From Thiotrichaceae bacterium (GTDB lineage: Bacteria; Pseudomonadota; Gammaproteobacteria; Thiotrichales; Thiotrichaceae): a DNA stretch of 38,723 nucleotides. The DNA lies in contig JALSJU010000127.1 of assembly GCA_026989145.1 (NCBI GenBank), positions 1 through 38,723 on the forward strand. Reading direction: 5' to 3'. The position numbers were made by a program, and so were the translations under genes. Shown here in pieces: positions 15,833 to 23,622 of this stretch. Each line of letters begins with the position of its first letter. Position 1 is the first letter of the stretch. The notes below the pieces were generated by a model that had not been told where the DNA came from, made no database searches, and saw nothing but the letters and a program-made list of their open reading frames with translations.

Positions 15833-17512
15833 ATGGCTGATTACGATATTCCAAAAATTACAGGTGAAGATGGTATAGTTGATATTCCTAATCTTCAACC
15901 TGATGCTATGAAAGGTCATGGCCCTTGGGTTTCTAAACCTGAATTCCAAGAAGATATGCATTTTCCAACTGATTTTACGATGCCTGAAAATGTAGAAAAT
16001 TATGGTGATGCTAGTACCCTTGTTGAAAACTGGAAAGAACGAGCACTTGATAAAATGGGTGACCTTAAAAGTCGCTATCGTTCATTGCAAGTTTTCTTAG
16101 ATATTTGTGTTAAATGTGGTGCGTGCACAGATAAATGTCATTATTACATAGGTACAACAGATCCTAAAAATATGCCTGTTGCCCGTCAAGACTTACTTCG
16201 CAAGGTTTATCGTCGGTATTTTACCTTTGCAGGAAAGTTTTTTGGTAAAATGGGTATGCCTGGATTTGTTGGGGCGGCTGAGCTAACAGAAGATGTTGTT
16301 AAAGATTGGTATAATTATTATCACCAATGCTCTCAATGTCGTCGTTGCTCTGTCTTTTGTCCGTATGGCATAGATACTGCTGAAATTTCAATGGCAGCAC
16401 GCGAAATTCTAGATCATATCGGTATGGGGCAGAAATACTGTACCGAAATAATGGGCAAGCTAAATAAAATTGGTAACAATTTAGGATTACCCGAGGCAGC
16501 TTTAGCAGATACTCTGGAAGGTCTTGAAGAAGATATTTTTGATGATACGGGTGTTGATGTAAAGTTACCTTTAGATAAAAAAGGTTCAGATATACTATTA
16601 ATTACTCCTTCAGCTGATTTTTTTGCAGAGCCTCATGTCGATGGTTTGATGGGATATGCAAAAGTTTTTCATGAGCTAGGTCTTGATTGGACCTTAAGTT
16701 CTTATGCTTCTGAAGGTGCTAATTTCGGCATGTTTATTGGTAGTTACGAGAATATGCGAAGAATTTCTTTACGGATTCGTAAGGCAGCACAAGATCTTGG
16801 TGTGAAACGCATAGTATTCGGCGAGTGCGGACATGCTTGGCGTGTTGCATATAGCTTCTTGAATACATTAGCTGGCCCATTTGACTTTCTTGATCAAAAC
16901 TATCCAGTACCTCAGCATGTTCTTGAGATTACAGAACCTGCACTTGCTGCAGGAAAGCTAAATATAGATAAATCACAGAATGATGACAAAGTTCTTACTT
17001 TTCATGACTCTTGTAATATTGCTCGTGGCTCACGTATGGGTGATAAACCAGGTGGTCAGTTTGTACTTCCAAGAAATGTAATTAAGGCAGTTTGTAATAA
17101 CTATGTAGATATGCCAGCAGATACAATTCATGATGCAACCTATTGTTGCGGTGGTGGTGGAGGTATATTAACCGATGATCTTATGGAAATTCGTGTTAAA
17201 GGAGCTCAGCCACGTATGGAAGCTCTGAAGCATGTGACTGATCAACATCAAGTAACTCATATGGCCGCTATCTGTGCCATATGTAAATCTCAGTTTACAA
17301 AAGTTGTACCATATTATGGCTTTACCATGGATATGATTGTTAGTGTGCATCAATTGGTGAGTAATGCCATCGTACTAAAGGGTCAACTTACTGAAGAAGA
17401 GATAGAAGCACGTGATGCTGAAGAAGAAGCTGAACGTATTGCTGCCAAAGAAGCACGTGAAAAAGCTGCTGCTGAAAAGGCAGAAAAAGAGTCAAAAGAT
17501 TCTGCGAATTAA
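15833..17512 (+). CDS. dsrK: DsrK, HdrD-like iron-sulfur subunit acting on DsrC
   Basis: A 559-residue cytoplasmic iron-sulfur protein of the DsrMKJOP complex, related to the HdrD catalytic subunit of heterodisulfide reductase and thought to oxidise or reduce the DsrC trisulfide/disulfide. Two [4Fe-4S] ferredoxin motifs are visible: C92/C95/C98/C102 and C166/C169/C172/C176. CCG-domain Cys residues are C332 (GECGH), C394 (HDSCN), C438/C439 (YCCGGGGG) and C481/C484. The last ~40 residues form a highly charged Glu/Ala/Lys tail (EEEAERIAAKEAREKAAAEK), which I do not recall as a general DsrK feature and which may be lineage specific. The gene nearly abuts dsrM, and a 9-bp hairpin follows it. Confidence 0.96.
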   Translation: MADYDIPKITGEDGIVDIPNLQPDAMKGHGPWVSKPEFQEDMHFPTDFTMPENVENYGDASTLVENWKERALDKMGDLKSRYRSLQVFLDICVKCGACTDKCHYYIGTTDPKNMPVARQDLLRKVYRRYFTFAGKFFGKMGMPGFVGAAELTEDVVKDWYNYYHQCSQCRRCSVFCPYGIDTAEISMAAREILDHIGMGQKYCTEIMGKLNKIGNNLGLPEAALADTLEGLEEDIFDDTGVDVKLPLDKKGSDILLITPSADFFAEPHVDGLMGYAKVFHELGLDWTLSSYASEGANFGMFIGSYENMRRISLRIRKAAQDLGVKRIVFGECGHAWRVAYSFLNTLAGPFDFLDQNYPVPQHVLEITEPALAAGKLNIDKSQNDDKVLTFHDSCNIARGSRMGDKPGGQFVLPRNVIKAVCNNYVDMPADTIHDATYCCGGGGGILTDDLMEIRVKGAQPRMEALKHVTDQHQVTHMAAICAICKSQFTKVVPYYGFTMDMIVSVHQLVSNAIVLKGQLTEEEIEARDAEEEAERIAAKEAREKAAAEKAEKESKDSAN

Positions 17513-17517
17513 ACTTT

Positions 17518-17538
17518 CATTACTTTAACAAAGTAATG
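17518..17538 (+). promoter_or_regulatory. Stem-loop between dsrK and dsrL
   Basis: CATTACTTT (17518-17526) and AAAGTAATG (17530-17538) pair perfectly over 9 bp with a three-base AAC loop, five bases after the dsrK stop. There is no T-tract, so it is more likely a processing or stability element than a terminator. dsrL starts 56 bases later with its own AGGAG. Confidence 0.5.
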
Positions 17539-17594
17539 TGTACGATAAATTTAGATTAACTGATCCATTTACGGATTGAACTAGGAGAATAAGC

Positions 17595-19559
17595 ATGGCA
17601 ACTTCACCTAATGATAAAACATTAGACGGGTACACGTTTAGACGTTACGACGATGGCGATCACACTTGGGATAGTATGGAAGAACATATCTTCCAAGAAG
17701 ATACTTCTTATAAATGTCCAACTTACATCCAAAAAACGCCTCCTTGTCAAGGTAGTTGTCCTTCTGGTGAGGATATTCGTGGTTGGCTACAAATTGTCCG
17801 TGGAATTGAAAAGCCAACTGGCGATATGACAATGCAGGAATATGCATTCCGTCGTTCTACCACAGCTAATCCATTCCCATCAATGATGGGACGTGTTTGT
17901 CCCGCACCTTGTGAAGAAGGTTGTAACCGTAATGATGTTGATGATTTCGTAGGTATAAACTCTGTAGAACAGTACATTGGTGATGAAGCAATTGCATTGG
18001 GCTTAGGCTTTGATGACTCAGCACCTACGACTGGAAAGAGGGTTGCAATTATTGGTGGTGGTGTTGCAGGTATGGCTGCTGCTTATCAGCTCCGTAAGAT
18101 GGGCCATGCGTCTACCATTTTTGATGATCATGCGCAGCTTGGTGGAATGGCACGTTATGGAATACCTGGTTACCGCGTACCACGTGATAAGATGGATGCT
18201 GAAATTAAGCGTATTACTGATATGGATGGTGTTGAAGTAAAGCTAAACACACGTGTTGGTAAAGATGTATCTGTTGAGTCATTAGAACAAGATTATGATG
18301 CAATTCTTTGGGCTTTAGGTTGTAAAAAAGGTAGAGGTCTTTTTGTTGATAATTGGAATGATGTTCCAAATGCAATTACAGCCGTAGATTTTCTAGAAGC
18401 GTTTAATTTAGGTGATATGAAATATACTGCACCTAAAGTTGTATGTGTGGGTGGTGGAGACACTTCTATCGATGTCGTATCAGTGTCTCGTCGCATTGGT
18501 ACTTTAGCTGATTACAATGAAAAAGGGGAAGATTCCGCAACTGGTGTTATCAAACATGATGCTGAACCTACAAATAAAGTTCCTGCAGAAGTTACCTTAA
18601 CATCATTATTTCCACTTGATCAAATGACTGCTGCAGAACATGAAGTTCAAGATGCATTAATTGAAGGTGTAACAATTCTTACTGAAGTTATGCCTACTGA
18701 GATTCTTGTAGATGATAATGGTCGTGCGGTTGGGTTAAAAGTTGTTGAGTCAGTAATGGACGGTAACGTACCTAAGCCTAAAGAAGGTGGTAAAGAGACT
18801 ATTATCGAAGCAGATTTAATTGTATCTGCAATCGGTCAGTTTGGTGATCTTGACGGTGTAGAAGAGTATGGCAATGATCGCAATGCGATTGATGCTGATA
18901 ACTTCTATCAAGTACCAGGTAAAGAAGGTCACTTCGTGGCAGGAGATATCGTTCGTCCTCATCTTTTAACTACAGCCATCGGACAAGCATCTATAGCAGC
19001 TGAGACTATCAATCACTTCTTAACCCAAAAAGATGAGAAGATGGATAAACGTCCTAAAGTCGACAAGCACCACTTTGATTTACTTGACAAGCTTAAAGAA
19101 TATGAATTAGCTCCGATAGCTTATGATGAAGGTAAAGAAGAAGACTTACGTGGCACTGACAGTGATAATTATGCTGTACATAACTATGATGATCGCTCCG
19201 AGCACGAGATAGTTGAGTCAAGCGAGTTATTTCTAGGGCACTTCGAAAAAGTAGACCGAAATAAACGTACCGAAGATGTGCCCAGTAAAGATGACGTGCT
19301 AGGACATTTTGTTGAACGTATGAATGCACTTGACGAAGAACAAGTTGTAGGTGAAGCAGAGCGTTGTATGAGTTGTGGTCTTTGTTTTGAGTGTGATAAC
19401 TGTGTTATCTATTGTCCACAAGATGCCGTATTTCGGGTAAAGAAAGATCAGTCAACAACTGGCCGTTACGTTGATACTAACTATGATAAATGTGTCGGTT
19501 GTCATATCTGTGCCGATGTTTGCCCTACAGGTTACATTGAGATGGGATTAGGTGGTTAG
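17595..19559 (+). CDS. dsrL: DsrL, iron-sulfur flavoprotein NAD(P)H:acceptor oxidoreductase
   Basis: A 654-residue protein related to the small subunit of glutamate synthase. In sulfur oxidisers DsrL binds DsrAB and exchanges electrons with NAD(P)(H). Domains in order: an N-terminal Cys-rich cluster region (residues ~40-110: PPCQGSCPSGEDIRGW, GRVCPAPCEEGC); an FAD Rossmann fold near 148-175 (VAIIGGGVAGMAAAYQLRKM); an NAD(P) Rossmann fold near 285-305 (VVCVGGGDTSIDVVSVSRR); and a second FAD contact (GHFVAGDIVRP). The C-terminal ferredoxin part has CMSCGLCFECDNC and CVGCHICADVCPTG. Its presence is a marker of the dsr pathway in sulfur oxidisers. Strong stem-loops lie on both sides of the gene, so it may be released as a separate mRNA segment. 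Confidence 0.96.
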   Translation: MATSPNDKTLDGYTFRRYDDGDHTWDSMEEHIFQEDTSYKCPTYIQKTPPCQGSCPSGEDIRGWLQIVRGIEKPTGDMTMQEYAFRRSTTANPFPSMMGRVCPAPCEEGCNRNDVDDFVGINSVEQYIGDEAIALGLGFDDSAPTTGKRVAIIGGGVAGMAAAYQLRKMGHASTIFDDHAQLGGMARYGIPGYRVPRDKMDAEIKRITDMDGVEVKLNTRVGKDVSVESLEQDYDAILWALGCKKGRGLFVDNWNDVPNAITAVDFLEAFNLGDMKYTAPKVVCVGGGDTSIDVVSVSRRIGTLADYNEKGEDSATGVIKHDAEPTNKVPAEVTLTSLFPLDQMTAAEHEVQDALIEGVTILTEVMPTEILVDDNGRAVGLKVVESVMDGNVPKPKEGGKETIIEADLIVSAIGQFGDLDGVEEYGNDRNAIDADNFYQVPGKEGHFVAGDIVRPHLLTTAIGQASIAAETINHFLTQKDEKMDKRPKVDKHHFDLLDKLKEYELAPIAYDEGKEEDLRGTDSDNYAVHNYDDRSEHEIVESSELFLGHFEKVDRNKRTEDVPSKDDVLGHFVERMNALDEEQVVGEAERCMSCGLCFECDNCVIYCPQDAVFRVKKDQSTTGRYVDTNYDKCVGCHICADVCPTGYIEMGLGG

Positions 19560-19568
19560 TTACCTTTT

Positions 19569-19608
19569 AAATAAAGCTAAAGTCTGTTTTCAGGCTTTAG
19601 CTTTATTT
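19569..19608 (+). terminator. 18-bp stem-loop between dsrL and dsrJ
   Basis: The arms 19569-19586 and 19591-19608 (cores AAATAAAGCTAAAGTCTG and CAGGCTTTAGCTTTATTT) pair over 18 bp with one G-U and a TTTT loop. The stem is AT-rich at its base and no clear T-tract follows it. It is either a partial terminator or an RNase-resistant processing hairpin that sets dsrL and dsrJOP apart. Confidence 0.65.
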
Positions 19609-19647
19609 AGGTCTTGTAATTCATTAAGAATCAAAGCTTAGGAAATT

Positions 19648-20232
19648 ATGTTAAGTCGTTATTCTAAAATAATACAAACAGTTCTTTTATCATCTTTAGT
19701 ATTGTTTCTGGCTACAGGTCTCAGTGCCTGTGATAGTAAACCACCTAAATTGATGAAAGCTGTTAAACAATTCGAAAGTAATGAAATACGTGATGCTCAT
19801 ATAAAGAATATGCGTATTAATCATATGGATGAGTTGTTGCATAAACGTGATGAAACTGTCATTAAAGGTATACGGACTAAAAAACATAGTTTAAAAGCCT
19901 GTATTAATTGTCATATTCCAGAGCAACATAATGGTAAAGAATTAAAACATACAGACCCAGAACATTTTTGTTCAACTTGTCATGGTTATGTAGCTCAACA
20001 ATTAGATTGTTTTCAGTGCCATGCGGATCGTCCTAATAATGGTAAGCAATTATCTAACAAGGCTCCTGATGATAATGTACATAAATCTATAGCTTCTGGT
20101 TCACTATCTATAGCACCTGAAAAATATTTACCATCCTCAATGGCTGGTATTAGCTCAGAGTTAAAATCAAAATTGACGTCACATATAAATACCAATATAG
20201 AAGACACGTCTAATCAGTCTGCGGGAGAGTAG
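19648..20232 (+). CDS. dsrJ: Triheme cytochrome c subunit DsrJ (with lipobox-like N-terminus)
   Basis: A 194-residue periplasmic cytochrome of the DsrMKJOP complex. Three haem c motifs are visible: C85-C88-H89 (CINCH), C108-C111-H112 (CSTCH) and C121-C124-H125 (CFQCH). An N-terminal hydrophobic segment (residues 8-27) precedes GLSAC-DS, which resembles a lipobox with C28. Known DsrJ has an unusual Cys axial haem ligand. Here the only Cys outside the haem motifs is C28, and the region before RINHM-ELLHKRDETV, where I would expect that Cys, has none. A Ser-rich tail of ~65 residues after the third haem makes the protein longer than usual. dsrO follows with a 1-base gap. Confidence 0.93.
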   Translation: MLSRYSKIIQTVLLSSLVLFLATGLSACDSKPPKLMKAVKQFESNEIRDAHIKNMRINHMDELLHKRDETVIKGIRTKKHSLKACINCHIPEQHNGKELKHTDPEHFCSTCHGYVAQQLDCFQCHADRPNNGKQLSNKAPDDNVHKSIASGSLSIAPEKYLPSSMAGISSELKSKLTSHINTNIEDTSNQSAGE

Positions 20233-20233
20233 T

Positions 20234-20962
20234 ATGAGTTATATTGATTCCTATCGTCGTAAGTTTTTAGGTGGTCTAGCTGGTACAGCAGCAGTTGCAT
20301 CCCTTGCACCCGGTGTTTTTTTACGTGAAGTACAAGCAAAACCTGCCGAACAGGCAGTTACTGATAAAGTTCGTTGGGGGATGTTAATTGATACTACAAA
20401 ATTAACCGATGGCGGTGATGCTTGTGTTAAAGCTTGTCAAAATGAACATGGTTGGGGGCATGATCCAGAGTCAAATGATGCGCAACAAGCTCAGTGGATC
20501 CGTAAAGTTACAGTTACCGAAAAACTTACAGGACACACTACTACTTTGCCTGTGATGTGCCAGCACTGTGAAACTGCTCCATGTGTTGATGTATGTCCTA
20601 CTGGTGCTTCTATGAAACGTGCCGATGGGATAGTTCAAGTCAATAAACACATTTGTATTGGTTGTCGCTATTGTATGATGGCGTGCCCTTATAAAGCACG
20701 TAGTTTTGTGCATGAAAATTTAACCGATCAACTTCCCGGTACACCTCGTGGTAAAGGGACAGTTGAATCTTGTAATATGTGTGTGAACCGAGTCGATGAA
20801 GGTAAAAATCCTGCTTGTGTAGATGCTGCTCCTCAGGCTATGTTGTTTGGCGATCTCAATGATCCTCAAAGTAGGATTAGTATTGCTCTAAAAACATATG
20901 GTGGTACACAAATTAGAGCTGATTTAGGTTTGAATACTGGCGTTAGATACTGGGGTATATAA
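20234..20962 (+). CDS. dsrO: Periplasmic iron-sulfur subunit DsrO (Tat substrate)
   Basis: A 242-residue ferredoxin-like subunit of DsrMKJOP, related to the NrfC/HybA electron-transfer proteins. The N-terminus has a twin-arginine signal (SYRRKFLGG, then AGTAAVASLAPGVFL), so it is exported folded to the periplasm. Four Cys groups follow in the order CVKACQNEH; CQHCETAPCVDVCPTG; CIGCRYCMMACPYKA; CNMCVNRVDEG-NPACVDAAP, enough for several [4Fe-4S] clusters. It should pass electrons between DsrJ and the membrane protein DsrP. It lies one base after dsrJ and 9 bases before dsrP, so the three are tightly coupled. Confidence 0.96.
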   Translation: MSYIDSYRRKFLGGLAGTAAVASLAPGVFLREVQAKPAEQAVTDKVRWGMLIDTTKLTDGGDACVKACQNEHGWGHDPESNDAQQAQWIRKVTVTEKLTGHTTTLPVMCQHCETAPCVDVCPTGASMKRADGIVQVNKHICIGCRYCMMACPYKARSFVHENLTDQLPGTPRGKGTVESCNMCVNRVDEGKNPACVDAAPQAMLFGDLNDPQSRISIALKTYGGTQIRADLGLNTGVRYWGI

Positions 20963-20971
20963 GGAATTATC

Positions 20972-22189
20972 ATGGCGACAAAAGCAATTTTCAGTGAAGT
21001 TAAAAGTAATGGACTAGGGTACTGGAGTACTCTAGGTTTATTAGGTTTGGTTGTACTTGGTGGGGTATGGGCATTTACTTATATGCATCATCATGGTCAC
21101 TATGTGACGGGAATGAATAATCAAGTCGTTTGGGGTATGCCTCATGTTTTTGCTATTTTCTTGATTGTTGCCGCTTCTGGTGCTGCAAATATCGCCACTA
21201 TTGGCACTGTTTTTGGTAAAACTATTTATCAGCCTCTTGGACGACTTTCTGCCTTTTTGGCTGGGTCATTATTAGTAGGTGGACTAATTGTTCTCTTATT
21301 GGATCTTGGAAGTATTGGGCATGTAATCGAAATGGCAAAGGGCGCACTTAACTTCAAGTCTATCTTTGCATGGAATATGCTACTTTATTCAGGTTTCATC
21401 GCTATTATCGCAGTTTATCTTTGGACGATGATGGATCGTAGAAAAACAGCTAAATCGCTCTATAAACCTGTAGGTATCGCGAACATGGTGTGGCGTTTTC
21501 TACTAACAATGGGAACAGGATCAATTTTTGGTTTCTTGGTCGCACGTCAATATTATGATGCGGCAATATTAGCGCCTCTGTTTATTGTTAGCTCTTATGT
21601 TTTTGGAACTGCTATTTACACACTAGTATTGATGACATCATTTAAAATGACAGGTCGTCAATTAGGTGATTCTGTACTTAACCGTCTTCGCTATACCTTG
21701 GCTATTTTCATTGTACTCGTCTTGTTTTTTGAGTTAACACGTCACTTAACTAATCTTTATGCGACAGAGCATCATGGTGTTGAAGCCTATATTCTTTCCG
21801 GTGATAGTAAATTTACGACTATGTTCTGGTATGGACAAGTCCTATTGGGTAGCTTGGTTCCATTATTTCTAATCTGGTGTCGCTTTTTAAAGAATAATCG
21901 TACAGCATTATTTTTAGCTTCTAGCTTGGCCATTGTAGGTGGTTTTTTTCAGCTTTATGTTATTTTGATTGGTGGACAATCATTTCCTCTCATCTTATTT
22001 CCTAATGCAGACGTTTCTAGTTCTTATTTTGATGGTGTGAGTAATGCTTATAGTGCAACTACAGCGGAAATATTACTAGGCTTAGGTGGTGTAGCACTCT
22101 CACTGATTCTTGTAGTAGTTGGAATGAAAATATTTAGATTGTTACCTGTTACTTTAGCAGATGCGAATGTAGACCCTCATCATAAATAA
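20972..22189 (+). CDS. dsrP: Integral membrane quinone-interacting subunit DsrP (NrfD family)
   Basis: A 405-residue NrfD/PsrC-type protein with about ten hydrophobic helices, for example residues 17-37 (YWSTLGLLGLVVLGGVWAF), 55-78, 90-112, 130-150, 165-185, 195-215, 230-250, 285-303, 313-335 and 370-392. It has no cofactor-binding Cys motif, as expected. It is thought to hand electrons between DsrO and the quinone pool. It is the last gene of the visible cluster. dsrN, dsrR and dsrS, which follow in Allochromatium vinosum, are not found here; a 610-base AT-rich gap comes next. Confidence 0.95.
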   Translation: MATKAIFSEVKSNGLGYWSTLGLLGLVVLGGVWAFTYMHHHGHYVTGMNNQVVWGMPHVFAIFLIVAASGAANIATIGTVFGKTIYQPLGRLSAFLAGSLLVGGLIVLLLDLGSIGHVIEMAKGALNFKSIFAWNMLLYSGFIAIIAVYLWTMMDRRKTAKSLYKPVGIANMVWRFLLTMGTGSIFGFLVARQYYDAAILAPLFIVSSYVFGTAIYTLVLMTSFKMTGRQLGDSVLNRLRYTLAIFIVLVLFFELTRHLTNLYATEHHGVEAYILSGDSKFTTMFWYGQVLLGSLVPLFLIWCRFLKNNRTALFLASSLAIVGGFFQLYVILIGGQSFPLILFPNADVSSSYFDGVSNAYSATTAEILLGLGGVALSLILVVVGMKIFRLLPVTLADANVDPHHK

Positions 22190-22799
22190 TAAACACCATA
22201 ATAATAGTCTATAAGCTGTAATCTCTTTCAGGAGCAGTAATTTATAACCCTATTCTATATTTTTTCTATTTGAAAGGTACTCACAATATATTTCACATGC
22301 ATGTATTGTGATGTCATTATAATTAAAATTTCTTTACTCAGTATACTATGACAAATATGACTGAATATTCTTGTGTTCCTTTATCTTTATCAACAGCATA
22401 ACTGTTTATTTTTAATAGTATAAAAATAGTATGGTTAACGAATAACCTACGTGATTATATTATAAATAGATTTATTTTATTTCTTTTGATGTTTATTTCG
22501 GTTGTTTCTAGTATAGCCAACAGCCCAAATTTATTGTTTTTTGATGATATTTTAATCTTTAACAGTCATCTATGTGCTGTTGCTATTCTATTGTTTGAAA
22601 TTGATGCTGAGTAGGTGTCGGAACACTCCAAAGTATGAAATTTCAATTACAACTATTATCTGAAATTTAACAGGTCATGTTTCTAAATATTTATTAGTGT
22701 TAAACAAGTGCTACCGTGTATTAAACTTCTAAAATTTAATATTTTAATAGCTTTAATTATTATACTCTCAAATAGAGCTACATTAATCTTAGCAAGGGC
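22190..22799. other. 610-base AT-rich region after dsrP with no convincing gene
   Basis: No convincing coding region is seen on either strand; the longest candidate in the middle is a ~41-codon frame starting MFISVVSSIAN near 22490 with no ribosome site. An 8-bp inverted repeat TCACAATA/TATTGTGA (22281-22288 with 22304-22311) surrounds TTTCACATGCATG. This could be an operator or a weak hairpin. The region probably contains the end of the dsr transcript and the promoter of the next gene. No clear intrinsic terminator was found. Confidence 0.5.
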
Positions 22800-23537
22800 G
22801 TGTTAAGATTAGAGTTTTCGGAAACTACTACATTTATAGATATGGAAGATATGACATTTATTCCCAGTGAAAATCCTGGGGCTTTTGAGAGACACCTAAT
22901 TAGAAAAAGTGATAATCCTTTATTTGAAGATAGAAATACTTCTCTTAGTAGTGATACTTTACGCGAAGCACAAGAAAAAGATCATGAAATCTTAAAACAA
23001 TTCATGCTAGATTTTAAAGATACGATGCTTAAAGCCGTGGAGTTTAAACCAAATGAAGACAGTGAAGTGATTCTGGAAATCAAGGATTCTTTAGATAAGC
23101 TTTATGCACGATCATCCACCATTGCTGATGATCAAACACGGATTCAAGAGTCCATTAAAAAGTTTTTAAAGATTATCATGCAAGCAGTGCGTAAAGGTGC
23201 GAGTGATGATGCGCACGCTCTTCAAGATCTTGATCAAGAAGATGCTGCGCGTGAAGCTAATTTTAGTTTTTTAGCCTCAACACTTGCGGCTGATATATTG
23301 GATGCTGACTCACCGATAGAGGATGTTGATTTGGTGCCAACTTTGTTATCTGCTGGTAAGGATGACTTAGCGTTAGCTACGCAACTTTTTGATAAAGAGC
23401 AAATAGTTTATGTTTTAACAGAAGCTGAAAGTTTGTTAAATAAACTAGAGTCGAAAGGTCATGATGTCAAGTTTGCCGCTGAGAATTTTGTTTTTATTGA
23501 AGGTTATAAGCATTATTTAGAACAATTGGTTGAGTAA
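22800..23537 (+). CDS. Hypothetical acidic, mostly helical protein
   Basis: A 245-residue (or shorter) protein I do not recognise. It is acidic and helix-rich, with regular heptad-like stretches around residues 55-125 (EKDHEILKQFMLDFKDTML, LEIKDSLDKLYARSSTI, RIQESIKKFLKIIMQAV) and a second helical block near the C-terminus (LTEAESLLNKLESK, FVFIEGYKHYLEQLVE). No signal peptide, membrane span or Cys is visible. The start is uncertain: GTG at 22800 is the longest, but in-frame ATGs at 22842 and 22851 are at least as plausible, and none has a good ribosome site. Upstream is the empty region after dsrP; downstream, 85 bases on, is a lipoprotein gene on the same strand. A role in sulfur metabolism is not supported by sequence. 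Confidence 0.7.
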   Translation: MLRLEFSETTTFIDMEDMTFIPSENPGAFERHLIRKSDNPLFEDRNTSLSSDTLREAQEKDHEILKQFMLDFKDTMLKAVEFKPNEDSEVILEIKDSLDKLYARSSTIADDQTRIQESIKKFLKIIMQAVRKGASDDAHALQDLDQEDAAREANFSFLASTLAADILDADSPIEDVDLVPTLLSAGKDDLALATQLFDKEQIVYVLTEAESLLNKLESKGHDVKFAAENFVFIEGYKHYLEQLVE

Positions 23538-23622
23538 TAATCGTCATAGCCTTTTTTAATTATATTCGTTAAGGTGTAGAATATATTTTATTCTATAAAG
23601 TAAAAGTAAGGTCAATGTGTAC

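Noticed and set aside
22490-22620. A ~41-codon hydrophobic frame (MFISVVSSIAN...) after dsrP.
   Set aside because: It has no ribosome site, sits in very AT-rich sequence where such frames arise by chance, and resembles no known small protein.
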